From assembly GCA_028673005.1 (NCBI GenBank), contig CM054116.1, positions 76,830,572-76,894,571 on the forward strand: 64,000 nucleotides of DNA, read 5' to 3'. A program made the position numbers and the translations under genes. Source of the stretch: Tanypteryx hageni. Its lineage: Eukaryota; Arthropoda; Insecta; Odonata; Petaluridae. Under the pieces are notes generated by a model. It was given only the letters and a program-made list of their open reading frames with translations, searched no databases and was not told where the DNA came from. Shown in pieces: positions 11,640 through 21,099 of the stretch. Numbering within the stretch: position 1 is the first letter of the stretch; each line of letters begins with the position of its first letter.

Positions 11640-12434
11640 CACGGGAGAGTGGCCTCGGGATTTCCTAGAAGTAACAATTATCCCTCTAAAGAAGAAGCCA
11701 AAGGCAATGCAGTGTAAAGACTACAGAACGATAAGCCTTCTGTCACACACTTCAAAGATCATCACGAGGATTCTTAATAAAAGGCTGGAGAAAAAGGCAG
11801 AAGAAATGCTAGGGGAAGATCAATTCGGTTTCAGAAAAGGACGAGGAACTAGAGATGCGATAGTGGTAGTTAGAATCATATCAGAAAGAGCAATATAGTA
11901 CAGTCAAGATATCCGCGTATGTTTCGTAGACTAGCATTTGATAGAGTAAATTGGGTAATGTTGATGAAGATATTAAAGGATATAAGTGTAGACTGAAAAG
12001 ACATGAGACTGATCTATATGTGAATCAAGTTGTAGAGGTTAGGTTGGAGAATGCGGACACCTGCGGAGTAAATATCGGTAGAGGAGTAAGACAGGGCTGC
12101 TTCCTATCGCCGACCTTATTCAATATATATGGAGCAAGTCTGAAGCAAAATGTACGGATGAGATCAGGACTAGAATAGGAAAAGCAAAAGCGGCTTTCAG
12201 AAGAAAGAAACACCTACTTACGGGGAATATAAGGGAAGATATCCGCAAGAAGTTCTTAAAATGCTATGTATGGAGTATTGCTTTGTACGGTGCAGAAACA
12301 TGGACGCTAAGGAAAAATGACATCAAATACTTGGGAAGCTTTGAAATGTGGACTTGGAGGAGAATGCTGAAGATAAAATGGACAGATCGGATGAAAAACG
12401 ATGAAGTGCTACGAAGAGTAGGAGAGAAGTGAAT
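11640..12434 (+). pseudogene. RTE LINE reverse transcriptase remnant
   Basis: Recognisable blocks, in more than one frame, are IIPLKKKPKAMQCKDYRTIS, DQFGFRKGRGTRDAI, a damaged motif A (VCFVD then stop), GVRQGCFLSPTLFNIY (motif B) and the C-terminal ALYGAETWTL and MLKIKWTDRM. The expected YADD catalytic motif C is absent: sequence jumps from just after motif B (about 12137) to the post-RT region, so the palm active site was deleted. Frames change at least twice. Clearly dead. Confidence 0.75.
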
Positions 12435-12703
12435 GATTATACAGACTATTAGAAGGAGGTAGGCAAACTGGGTTGGGCATTACCTGAGGAGAGGGAGTAC
12501 GATTAAAGACGTGTTAGAAGGAAAACTAGATGGAAAAAGTGAAAGAGGTAGGAAAAGGTTTCAGCTGATAGAGGATTTGAAAGGGAAAGAGAGTTATCAC
12601 GATATGAAGAGGACAGCAGAAAATAGGAGTATATGGAGAACTAGGTTTAACCATGAATAATCACGGCCTGTCTACGGACAGACTGCCTATGATGATGATG
12701 ATT

Positions 12704-13389
12704 TCCTAAAAAGCGATCACTAATATCGTTTATTTTCCTAAAAAATGAGAACAAATATAAATGTTTATTTTAATACATTTTATCGATTTTTATCAATAAA
12801 AATTACAGAAATTGGATTCTTCCAATTAAATTCTACTGAAACTTTATATATTGAAATAAGACTTATCGCATACCGGATTTTTTGTTGCTCTCTAAACTTT
12901 GGTAAATGTGTTTTTGTTGGCTTCGCCCACCAACCCGGAACAGTTAATTTTTAGTAATAAATCACATGTAAATTTTACTCGTAAAATCGCACCTATTATT
13001 CAAGAAATCATGACCATTCAACAACAAAATTAATGTGACTTTAATATAATGCACAACCAAATAATATGAATATTTTGAAGAAAAAATCTTATCTTGTTGA
13101 GTGACAAGCGGTGATGAGTGTACAAAAAAGCCCCGAGTACGAACATTGCACGATGCTACAGCATTGCAAGAAAAATAAGCATGGTACTCTCTCACCCGCA
13201 GAATCAATTGTGGGTATGGCTACCAAAAATATAAATTTGATGACTGTTTTTGAAAATAATATAGGGCAGGGTTCCAGAAATATACTCCTAGTAGTAGATT
13301 TTTACCTAACCAACCAAGAAATAAGTTATGGGGGAGTGGATTCTGTCAAGCGGGGAGTGGGATTTAGTTATACTTCCGAGACTTGCTTT
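12704..13389. other. AT-rich non-coding DNA, possibly including the Penelope-like 5' flank
   Basis: AT-rich sequence. A short open frame at 13111-13443 has no recognisable domain and may belong to the 5' region of the Penelope-like element, whose boundary I could not fix. A small GTTGG/CCAAC hairpin lies at about 12917-12935. Confidence 0.4.
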
Positions 13390-13405
13390 AGTGATATTTC
13401 AGTAG

Positions 13406-15547
13406 ATGGTAGCTTACGATTTACACCTAAAAATAACAAATAAATTAAATAACGTTGGCTTCGAACTTTGGAATAACTTTGAAATTAAAATGCACGAGAC
13501 CAATTCTCATAAATATCACACCAAATCATTAATTTTAGACAAAAAATTAAATATCCTTAAACAAAAACAGATTGGCCATACACAAAACATAGCTAATCAA
13601 CCTAATCAAATCTCACAAAAATTTGAATTCATTGAAAACATATCCAAAACTTCTTTTTCTCAAGAAGAATTGTCTTTACTAAATATGGGTTTGAAGTTTG
13701 CATTACCACCTAGGAAGCTACCTATAGACGAACTCATTACTGACATTGAAAAATCCATAGAATTTTTTTATGAAAATTCAAAAAATTATATTAGACAAGC
13801 TTGTTTATTACAATTAAAAGATAACCTGAACAAGCCTACAAAGATTCATCATAGTTATAGTAACTTCCCCAATACCATTAAAAAACTTAGAGTAAAAGAT
13901 TGCTTTTACATCAAAGCAGATAAAGGCAACAAAATTGTAATTATGGACAAAGCACAATACTTTGATAACGTCCATGCCATGTTAAACAATGGACCTTATA
14001 TTAAATTAAATAAAAACCCTTTAAATTCCATGATCAATAAAACCAAAGCCATCATCAAAGGATGTAAAAATATCATAGACAAAAAATTAAGTTTCAAATT
14101 AAATACTTCCAACCCTAACATACCTAAACTTTATTGTCTCCCTAAAATCCATAAGAACGACAACTCTATGAGACCTAATGCATCAGGGATCAACAGCCCT
14201 ACTTACAATTTAGCTATTTGGTTAAACAATGAATTTAAACATATGTCATTCCTTGACAAACACTCAGTCATTAATTCTTATGATTTGATCAACAAATTAA
14301 AAAATACAACCATCAAAGAATCAGAGATTTTGGTCTCTTTCGACGTGAAAAGTCTTTTCCCCAGTGTACCCCTAGATGAAACATCCCAAATCTTAAAATC
14401 TCTTTTATTAAAACAAAATTTTACTGATGAAGTTGTCCACGAATACTTACGTCTCACTAACTTATGCATGCAACAAAACATTTTTCAATTTCACAACGAA
14501 ATTTATCAGCAAACACAAGGTACCACCATGGGAAATCCTTTATCCCCCTTTTTAGCCAACATATTTATGTCACATTTTGAAAAGACTTGCAAAGACAAAT
14601 TCCATTATTTTCCTGAATGTTGGTTTAGATATGTTGATGATATTTTTACAATTTTTGATTTAAAAAAACAAAAAGTAGAAGACTTCGTGGATCAATTAAA
14701 CAACTTATATCCATCCATAAAATTTACTTTTGAACTTCAAGAGAATAATACTTTACCATTTCTGGATTTACTAATCATCAATAACCAACAACAAATAGAG
14801 TTTGATATTTACAGGAAACCAACACATACTGACAATTATATTCCAAATAACTCCTTCCATCCCATGAATCAAAAAACAGCTATTTTCCAATTCTTAACAC
14901 ACCGATTGTGCAACATCCCCCTTAACAAAGATAGATATGTTCAAGAACTCAAACATATAAAACTAACTGCTAAGAAACTTGGTTTTGATCCCAATTTAAT
15001 CAATAAATTAATAAGGAAACACAATCTTAAAAAAACGTTGTCCAACTCCACCACTTTCAAACTTGACAACAATAAAGCCAACAAATATATAAAACTACCG
15101 TATTGTCCCATATTAAACAGAGGCTTGAATAAAATTTTCAAACATAAGAATTGCACAATAACATACACGAACCCACATAGTTTGAAAAATTTACTAGATA
15201 GCACTAAGGACAGAACGGAGAATTTGAACAAGTCCGGAATTTATAAAATACAATGTTCACATTGCAATTTAATGTACATAGGACAAACTAGACGTAAACT
15301 AATAACACGATTTAAAGAACACTTAGCCCATTACAAACACAATCGGTTTGAGAAATCAAGTGTAGCCACTCATATCCTCGAAACTGGACATAGTATACAC
15401 ATAGAGGACTTAACATTGTTAACTTCAGCCAATCATTCACTTAACTCGTTAGAAAATCTTCATATCTATAAAAACAGATACAATGTTATGAACACAGATA
15501 CTGATTTTAACAAAACTCTATACAAATTGACCGAACTTGACGCATAA
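13406..15547 (+). CDS. Penelope-like reverse transcriptase with C-terminal GIY-YIG endonuclease
   Basis: 713 residues, near the usual size for Penelope-like proteins. The basic, Lys/Asn-rich N-terminus is followed by the ADKGN block (171-175), LPKIHK (245-250), RT motif A SFDVKSLFPSVP with catalytic Asp313, motif B QGTTMGNPLSP (371-381) and motif C YVDD (409-412, catalytic Asp411 and Asp412), then PFLDL and FDIYRKPTHTD. The C-terminal GIY-YIG nuclease has GIY at 611-613, a CxxC pair (C617, C620) typical of Penelope-like endonucleases, MYIGQT at 623-628, the RF(K)EH block with Arg635, and ETGH near 659. All key residues seem present and there is no stop or frameshift. The family reverse-transcribes its own RNA, with the nuclease nicking the target. 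The start is the first Met of the frame and could be a few codons off. Confidence 0.9.
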   Translation: MVAYDLHLKITNKLNNVGFELWNNFEIKMHETNSHKYHTKSLILDKKLNILKQKQIGHTQNIANQPNQISQKFEFIENISKTSFSQEELSLLNMGLKFALPPRKLPIDELITDIEKSIEFFYENSKNYIRQACLLQLKDNLNKPTKIHHSYSNFPNTIKKLRVKDCFYIKADKGNKIVIMDKAQYFDNVHAMLNNGPYIKLNKNPLNSMINKTKAIIKGCKNIIDKKLSFKLNTSNPNIPKLYCLPKIHKNDNSMRPNASGINSPTYNLAIWLNNEFKHMSFLDKHSVINSYDLINKLKNTTIKESEILVSFDVKSLFPSVPLDETSQILKSLLLKQNFTDEVVHEYLRLTNLCMQQNIFQFHNEIYQQTQGTTMGNPLSPFLANIFMSHFEKTCKDKFHYFPECWFRYVDDIFTIFDLKKQKVEDFVDQLNNLYPSIKFTFELQENNTLPFLDLLIINNQQQIEFDIYRKPTHTDNYIPNNSFHPMNQKTAIFQFLTHRLCNIPLNKDRYVQELKHIKLTAKKLGFDPNLINKLIRKHNLKKTLSNSTTFKLDNNKANKYIKLPYCPILNRGLNKIFKHKNCTITYTNPHSLKNLLDSTKDRTENLNKSGIYKIQCSHCNLMYIGQTRRKLITRFKEHLAHYKHNRFEKSSVATHILETGHSIHIEDLTLLTSANHSLNSLENLHIYKNRYNVMNTDTDFNKTLYKLTELDA

Positions 15548-15655
15548 AATTCTTTTCGTCCCTCATTTGTTTTTCGTTTTTTCGTTCTTCGTTTTAAACC
15601 TCTCCTCTAACTTTGTCGCAGTTGAACCTTCTTCACTGCCAAGGCAGGTTCTCCC

Positions 15656-15682
15656 CTGAAGATGCCCACTTAGTGGGCGAAA
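15656..15682 (+). ncRNA. hammerhead-like core / conserved Penelope-like 3' stem-loop
   Basis: CTGAAGA (15656-15662) is followed by a perfect 6 bp stem GCCCAC/GTGGGC with a TTA loop (15664-15678) and then GAAA (15679-15682). This matches the hammerhead order CUGANGA, helix II, GAAA, and Penelope-like elements are known to carry such ribozymes. There is one extra T between CTGAAGA and the stem, and I could not find convincing helices I and III or a cleavage site, so activity is doubtful. Confidence 0.4.
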
Positions 15683-15720
15683 TGCATAGGGCTTACCCTA
15701 CAATTTTTTTGGCTTAAGGA

Positions 15721-16017
15721 GTTTTATACAACTGTTTAGTGATATTTGACAATCAGTGTTAATTGGGTTTGGGAAAATCTTTCTTTTCTCATCTTGGAAG
15801 TTGTCGGCAGAAGTCAGACTTTTGAGTAAATTGACTATGGAGACTGATCATATCATGAATGCGACCAAAGGTGCGCAGGGATTATAGGATGTGGTCGAGA
15901 TTAAAGACAGAGTGTAATACACCTTACCTGTGTCAACTCGGTATGGATCCTTAAGACATAAGGGATCTTAGAAAGGGTATGGAATATCTAATGAAGTGTG
16001 ACTGTGTGGTATGACAA
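15721..16017. other. unassigned DNA downstream of the Penelope-like element
   Basis: It may include the distal 3' end of that element. No gene or repeat recognised. Confidence 0.4.
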
Positions 16018-16089
16018 ATGCTGAATTACTTTTTGTTTTGGGCTTTTGGAGCTAAAATATATTAAATTTGAGTGTGACAAAGCAAATTT

Positions 16090-16878
16090 AAAAATCTGAT
16101 GTGACCACCACATGACTTTCTCCATACCGTTAATATTTATGAAAATTCCAAATAGGTTAAATGATAATAAATATTTTAAGGAACTACGAGAAAAATCAAG
16201 ACTGTACAAAGAACAAAAAACAAACTCAAACCGTAACATTCAGATATTGGATATTGCCTCGAAGCTCCAACAATTAAGAAAATAAAAAGGAGCGTTACTA
16301 AGACGTAACTAAGCGTAAAGTGTTTACAATAGTCGCCGGTAGGTGGTGTTGTGGCAGCTAAAAGATTTAGTTTTAAAAATATTTCTTCAACAATGCATTA
16401 TACGGGAAAATTTTACGAACAAACGTTGTAGAGAATTAAATTACCTGTAAATTTATTCCAGTATTTTTTACATTCATCAAATATTAAAGCAAATATTAAA
16501 AAATCTGATGTGGGCCACCACAAGACTTTCTCCATACCTGTAACATTTCTAAAAATTCCATATAGGTTAAATGATAATAAACTGCGAGAAAAATTCAAAT
16601 GAACTTACAAAGAACAGAAATAAACTCAAACTGTGGCCTTTTGATATTGAATATAGCCCGAAGCTTCAACAATTAAAAAAATAAAAAGGAGTGTAAAGTG
16701 TTTACAATAGTTGCCGGTAGGTGGTATGGTGGTGGCAGCTAAATAATTTAGTTTTTAAAATTTCTCTTCAAAAATGCATTATATGGGAAAATATTTCTAA
16801 CAAACATTGTAGAAAATTAAATTTCCTACAACTTTTATTCTAGTATCTTTTTAGATTTATCAAATATTAAAGCAAATA
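16090..16878. repeat. direct tandem duplication, ~400 bp unit
   Basis: Unit A (about 16090-16497) and unit B (about 16498-16878) both begin with AAAAATCTGATGTG, continue through CTTTCTCCATACC, AGGTTAAATGATAATAAA, CAATTAA(G)AAAATAAAAAGGAG and GCCGGTAGGTGG, and end with ATCAAATATTAAAGCAAATATT. They are non-coding. Unit B continues into the left arm of the inverted repeat described next. Confidence 0.8.
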
Positions 16879-18186
16879 TTTCCAAAAAAGTACAAACGGA
16901 TGCGACAAGAGTAAACACCCACTTTCGGTTGACCGTTTTTTACTAAAAACCAATCAGCACGTCTTCCTTTAACAAAAATGTCAAATATAAAATTTCACGC
17001 TAATCTAATTAATAGTTTTTGAGTTAGAGCACCCACAAAATCGCGGTCACAGATCCCACAGACATAATCGAGAAATTAGTCAAAACGTGTTCAGGGGACC
17101 TTAAAACATGCATTTCCGTTGTTATCTCGAATTCGTTTTTTCATGAAAACATTACTGCTCTATACTTCGTATATAGAGAAAGTAAAAAACGGAAAAATGA
17201 CAAGAATAAACATCCACTTTTGTTAGACCGATTTTAGCTAACATCTAATCAGTTCTTGAATTTCTAATACAAGTGCTAAATATGAAAATTTATGCTGATC
17301 GGATTATTAGTTTTTGAGTTAGAGAGCCCACAAAATTCCGGTCACAGACACACACACAGACATTATAGAGAAAATAGTCAAAAGGTGTTCAGGGGACCTT
17401 AAAACATGTATTTCCGTTGAAATCTCGAATTCGTTTTTTACTTTCTTCATATGCGTAGTATAGGGGAAAGTATTGTATTCATGAAAAAATATACTTCGAA
17501 ATTTCAACGGAAAACTCGTTTTGAGGTCCCCTGATCACGTTTTGACCATTTTCTCGATGATGTCTGTGTGTGTGTGTGTGATAGCTTTTTGTGGGTGCTC
17601 CAACTCAAAAACTATTAATCAGGTCAACGCGAAATTTTATATTTAACATTTTTATAAAAGTCTGAAGAACAGTTTTTGGTAAAAATCGGTCTAACGGAAG
17701 TGGGTGTTTACTCTTGTCACTTATCCGTTATTTTGAAGTATTTGCTTTAATATTTGATAAATGTAAAAATGTACTGGAATAAAAGTTGTAGGAATTGTTA
17801 TTTACTACAACCTTTGTTTGAAACATTTTTTCATATAATGCAATGTTTAAGAGATATCTTATATTTTTAGTTGCCACCACCACGCCACCTACCGACGGCT
17901 ATTGTTAACAATTGACGCTTAGTTACTAACTAACGCTCCTTTCCTTTTCTTAATTGTTGGAGCTTTGTGGCTATATTCAGTATTAGAAGGCTATGGTTTG
18001 ATTTATTTCTGTTCTATGTAAAGTCTAAAATTTTCCCGCAGTTTCTTAAAATATTTATTATTATGTAACCTATTTGGAGTTTTTAGAAATATTACAGATA
18101 TGGAGAAAGTCATGTGTTGGCCACATCAGATTTTTTTCATGAAAACAATACTTTCTCTATACTTTGTATATGGATAAAGTAAAAAT
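16498..18186. mobile_element. nested fold-back element cluster with terminal hairpins
   Basis: Left arm (about 16498-17197, plus) and right arm (about 17475-18147, minus) are extended inverted copies of one repeat. A shorter direct copy (17198-17475) of the arm's inner half sits between them. Hairpin modules mark the ends of copies at about 17147-17197, 17441-17475 and 18138-18186; the cleanest has CTCTATAC paired with GTATATAGAG around a short loop, beside a shared CATGAAAACA word. This looks like several insertions or duplications of one non-autonomous fold-back family. No transposase is present and the superfamily is unknown. Confidence 0.75.
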
Positions 18187-18573
18187 CCTGAAGATTAATT
18201 TTATATTAATGAAAACTCGACACTTATCGACAAATCATTTTCGTCGATTTTGATATTTTTACGAATTTGACGTTCATCGACAGTTACCGATTTAAGTTGA
18301 ATCCTACCAAGCCTAATTATAACGTAAGGTGTTCGAATTTTATCGGAATTTTAGACGAAGCTTGGTAGAGCACTCGAAAATTATCATTTATGCTTTAAGA
18401 AGCAGTGAAATTCCATAGACGGAAAGTCTGATGGTGACGTCGGCTTAAACGCTTGTTGACTATACATAGAGGCTATAAATGAGACTGTATATGCGGAAGC
18501 TGACGATGACCATGGCATCGTGAGGGAGATTATAAATCGACAGAAAGGCGTTTGATAGGATATTTTAAGAAAA
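18187..18573. other. unassigned non-coding DNA
   Basis: AT-rich sequence with no gene or clear repeat. Confidence 0.45.
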
Positions 18574-18733
18574 GAAATTCAAATCGATGGAATAAAGTGA
18601 TCTAAAGATCCTATGCAGACAGGCATAAACTGTAATGTTGGGAATATTTTTGAAACGAGAAAAAAGTCTTCTATGACCAGGAATCGGGTCTTCCACTTGC
18701 AGGGCAGATATTATGCCACTGAACTATCGCAGC
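18574..18733 (-). mobile_element. tRNA-derived SINE, copy 1
   Basis: Read on the minus strand, box A-like TAGTTCAGTGGCA, the triplet TGC in an anticodon-like position (CCCTGCAAG) and a shortened box B-like GACCCGATTCC occupy about 18674-18733. A body containing CTCGTTTCAAAAATATTCCC follows (lower plus-strand coordinates), then GTCTGCATAGGATC. This is the pattern of a Pol III-transcribed SINE with a tRNA head. The open frame at 18613-18900 across it is not considered a gene. Confidence 0.55.
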
Positions 18734-18879
18734 AGATCAATTTTCTCGTTTCTGAGCGCGGAAGTTTTTTTGGTTGGGACGGAACTAGCCAAGCTAGTAT
18801 CAACCTGCCCCAACGGATGTCCTCGAAGAGATACATCGAAGAAAACTCCTCCCTCACAAATGATGTGATTGGCAATCTA

Positions 18880-19035
18880 GAAATTGATGGAATAAAGTGA
18901 TCTGAAGATCCTATGCAGACTAAGCTGTAATGCTGGGAATATTTTTGAAACGAAGAAAAAAGTGGAAGACCCGGGCTCGGTTCCCGATTTCTCGTTTTAA
19001 AAATATTCCCAAAAGAAATGCAGACAGAAAAAACA
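18880..19035. mobile_element. tRNA-derived SINE, two further fragments on opposite strands
   Basis: 18880-18961 is a direct repeat of copy 1's body (minus-strand orientation): AAATTGATGGAATAAAGTGA, CCTATGCAGAC and GGGAATATTTTTGAAACGA match 18574-18666. Immediately after it, 18961-19035 is the 3' half of the same SINE in plus orientation: GTGGAAGACCCGGGCTCGG with box B-like GGCTCGGTTCCC, then TCTCGTTTTAAAAATATTCC and GCAGACAG. The two opposed bodies form an inverted repeat. Confidence 0.55.
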
Positions 19036-20138
19036 GTTCAAAGTCAAAGTGACGTTTTACAAGATATCTAATCGATATAGTCAATCTTTTTCGGCCGTTC
19101 CTTAATACTTAATAATAATACTTAATAAAAGTATTGTAGGAATTTGCAAAGGCAATTTTAATTTTTAATTTCTAATCGATATCTATTTTTCTAAGTTTTA
19201 TTTACACGTGGAAATAGATTAATAAATATGTCGTAACCTTCATTGATGGTAGATTACTGCGTCGATACTCGTATTATGGCAGTGCAGTTTTTCGGTCAAT
19301 TATGCAGCCAATGTTTTTGGTAAAAATAAATGTTATAAATGACCGCTATAATGTAATTTGAAAGAAAAATCTCCTTATTGCTTCACTATATATCTCTTTA
19401 TAAAATTTAAAAAGTGTAAAACCTACTAAATCAGTACTTTATATGAAACCGAATGAACGAAATACGCGTTTCATGCGAGGATTTTAATTTAAACTCCATA
19501 TAGAATGAATACGCGTTCAAAATGTTACTAGAGGCACGACCTCACCAAGATTTTGGATTGGTCTGTATCGAGGTTCATGTTCACAGGACAAGACAAAGCA
19601 GTCGAAAGTAGTTTTTTCTCCGATTCTCGATTTTAATTTTTAATAGCTCATACGAGAACCTTGTGGTTTTCATCAACCTCGATGCGAAACCAAGAGGCAA
19701 AGGTGCAAGATTTACGAGCCAGGTGATCGTCCATATGGCCGCAGAGTTAACAAGAAGTCCAACCCGGAACTAATGCAGGCTGGTTTCCCAAAGTTGTCGT
19801 CCCGAATTGATTATTTATATTGACAGGAAATGTTTCAGTATGTGTTAGTCATTCCAAGGAATTCTCTTACCATAAATACCACTTGTAGTTCATAGTTGAT
19901 CAATGATAGAAAAAAATCGGAAAAGAAATTAATAGAACATTTTCAGGTTTAAAATACAAAAAACAATGTCAAAATCTCTTTCTGACATATTTTGCATGTA
20001 TTTTTTTAATAAACGAATTTAATAAATGTTACTGTTAATACGCTAATATGCCTGGATCCACTGTCCATTGCTGAAGTGTAGTCGAACGGAAAAGAAAACA
20101 AGTGAAGATATAAAAATGAATTTTTATAACCAACTTTT
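19036..20138. other. AT-rich non-coding DNA
   Basis: No gene recognised. A word related to AATGAACGAAATACGCGTTTC occurs twice, near 19451 and 19505, perhaps a trace of a small repeat. Confidence 0.45.
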
Positions 20139-20142
20139 ATAT

Positions 20143-20308
20143 TGTTGTGTCTACCACGCGTAGGGATCTCTCAACACCAAAAAAAACTGGTCACGTCAGA
20201 ACTCCAAGCTGGAATCGGCGTTTATTAATTAGTAAAAAAGAACAAAGGAATGAAATAGCAAAAGGTCGGAAGAAAGGCAACAGCCGACACACCGAAATTC
20301 CTTTGCCC
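20143..20308 (-). repeat. truncated 3' LTR of the Gypsy element
   Basis: 166 bp nearly identical to 23934-24100 (shared ACCACGCGTAGGGATCTCTC, then CACGTCAGAACTCCAAGC and CCGAAATTCCTTTGCCC). The remaining ~300 bp of the LTR (its 5' part in element orientation) is missing, and the integrase-coding sequence joins directly at about 20308. The junction sits in a GGGCAAAGGAATTTCGG word shared with the full LTR. Confidence 0.85.
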
Positions 20309-20975
20309 AGTAAGTGTATCTCCCGGCCAAACACAACGCTGGCAGCCGTCTGTCCCGTGCTTTCATGCACCGCCGTCCTATATGGCAGGAGAAAAAGAGG
20401 AATATGCTGATCCCAGTCGGACTGATTCTCGTTTACCATAATCTTCAAGTGATCCTCCAGAGTTTTATTAAAGCGCCCCGCCATCCCATCTGACTGTGGG
20501 TGCAGGGGCGTCGTTCGTGTCTTACGGATGTTCATCAGTTGGCACACGTTCCAAAATACTATGGACTCGAATTCCTTCCTTGATCGGAATGAATCTCCCT
20601 AGGTATCCCAAAACGACAGAAGAGATTGTTCACTAACGCCTCTGCTATGGTAATCGCTTTTTGATTCGGCAATGGGAACTCTTCAAGCCACTTGGTGGTC
20701 GCGCTTGTCCTGTCACCTTCCATTCTAAGATGTGCCCGAAATCTGCATCCTTCCGTTGCTCGTTCGCCGTGGCCTCTAGGCTTCAGTGTTCTGCCGACTG
20801 CGCAACCGTTCGAAGGAGAAATGAGACGATTCCTTCCTTTTCTTCCATTTTGCCGCAATGCTTGCACTGCTGAGGGCAGGGTCTCCTAGATAAGGCATCT
20901 GAATTGCCATGCAAGCGTCATTTTCGATGCTCAACCTTGAACTGAAATACCTGCAGGCAACGAGCCACTTGACCA
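20191..20975 (-). pseudogene. Gypsy integrase core, frameshifted and truncated
   Basis: The upstream part (about 20867-20559) has WLEEFPLPNQKAITIAEALV followed by FCRFGIPREIHSDQGRN, the usual second catalytic Asp context. The downstream part (20547 down) has TPLHPQSDGMAGRFNKTLED, with Gly-Arg-Phe-Asn where a catalytic Glu context such as ERFN is normally found, then WDQHIPLFLLPYRT and STGQTAASVVFGRE. The frame then runs into LTR-derived sequence, so the C-terminal domain is lost. In the family this enzyme inserts element DNA into chromosomes. Confidence 0.8.
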
Positions 20976-21099
20976 TCGGGATTCTTAAATTGCAAAAGCC
21001 ATCTCAAACTAGCGTGACCTGTTCTTAAGCGGATACTTGTAAAATGCTCTCAAGTTTTCACAATCGCTAACAATTCATTCCTGGAAACGCAATAGTTCC

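Larger units (their letters stand above)
10430..12703 (+). mobile_element. RTE-clade LINE retrotransposon, internally deleted
   Basis: Order: a non-coding leader, an apurinic endonuclease region, a reverse transcriptase region with gaps, an RTE-type C-terminal region and a short (GAT)n tail at about 12690-12702 (GATGATGATGAT). The trinucleotide tail and the C-terminal block (RRMLKIKWTDRMKNDEVL, then GHYLRRGS) are characteristic of RTE/BovB-type LINEs. Stops, frameshifts and two internal deletions make it inactive. The 5' boundary is uncertain. Confidence 0.8.
13390..15720 (+). mobile_element. Penelope-like retroelement with intact ORF
   Basis: It contains one uninterrupted 713-codon ORF (RT plus GIY-YIG endonuclease) and a 3' flank with a stem-loop of the type found in Penelope-like elements (15656-15682). 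Many Penelope-like elements carry flanking partial repeats with hammerhead ribozyme motifs; no second copy of the 3' flank was found upstream, so the outer boundaries are approximate. The intact long frame contrasts with every other autonomous element in the window. Confidence 0.85.

Noticed and set aside
14941..15231. 96-codon minus-strand hydrophobic open frame
   Set aside because: Antisense shadow of the Penelope-like ORF.
18674..18733. Functional tRNA-Ala gene (minus)
   Set aside because: The TGC triplet and box A fit, but the T-arm is shortened and the sequence is repeated nearby with a SINE body.
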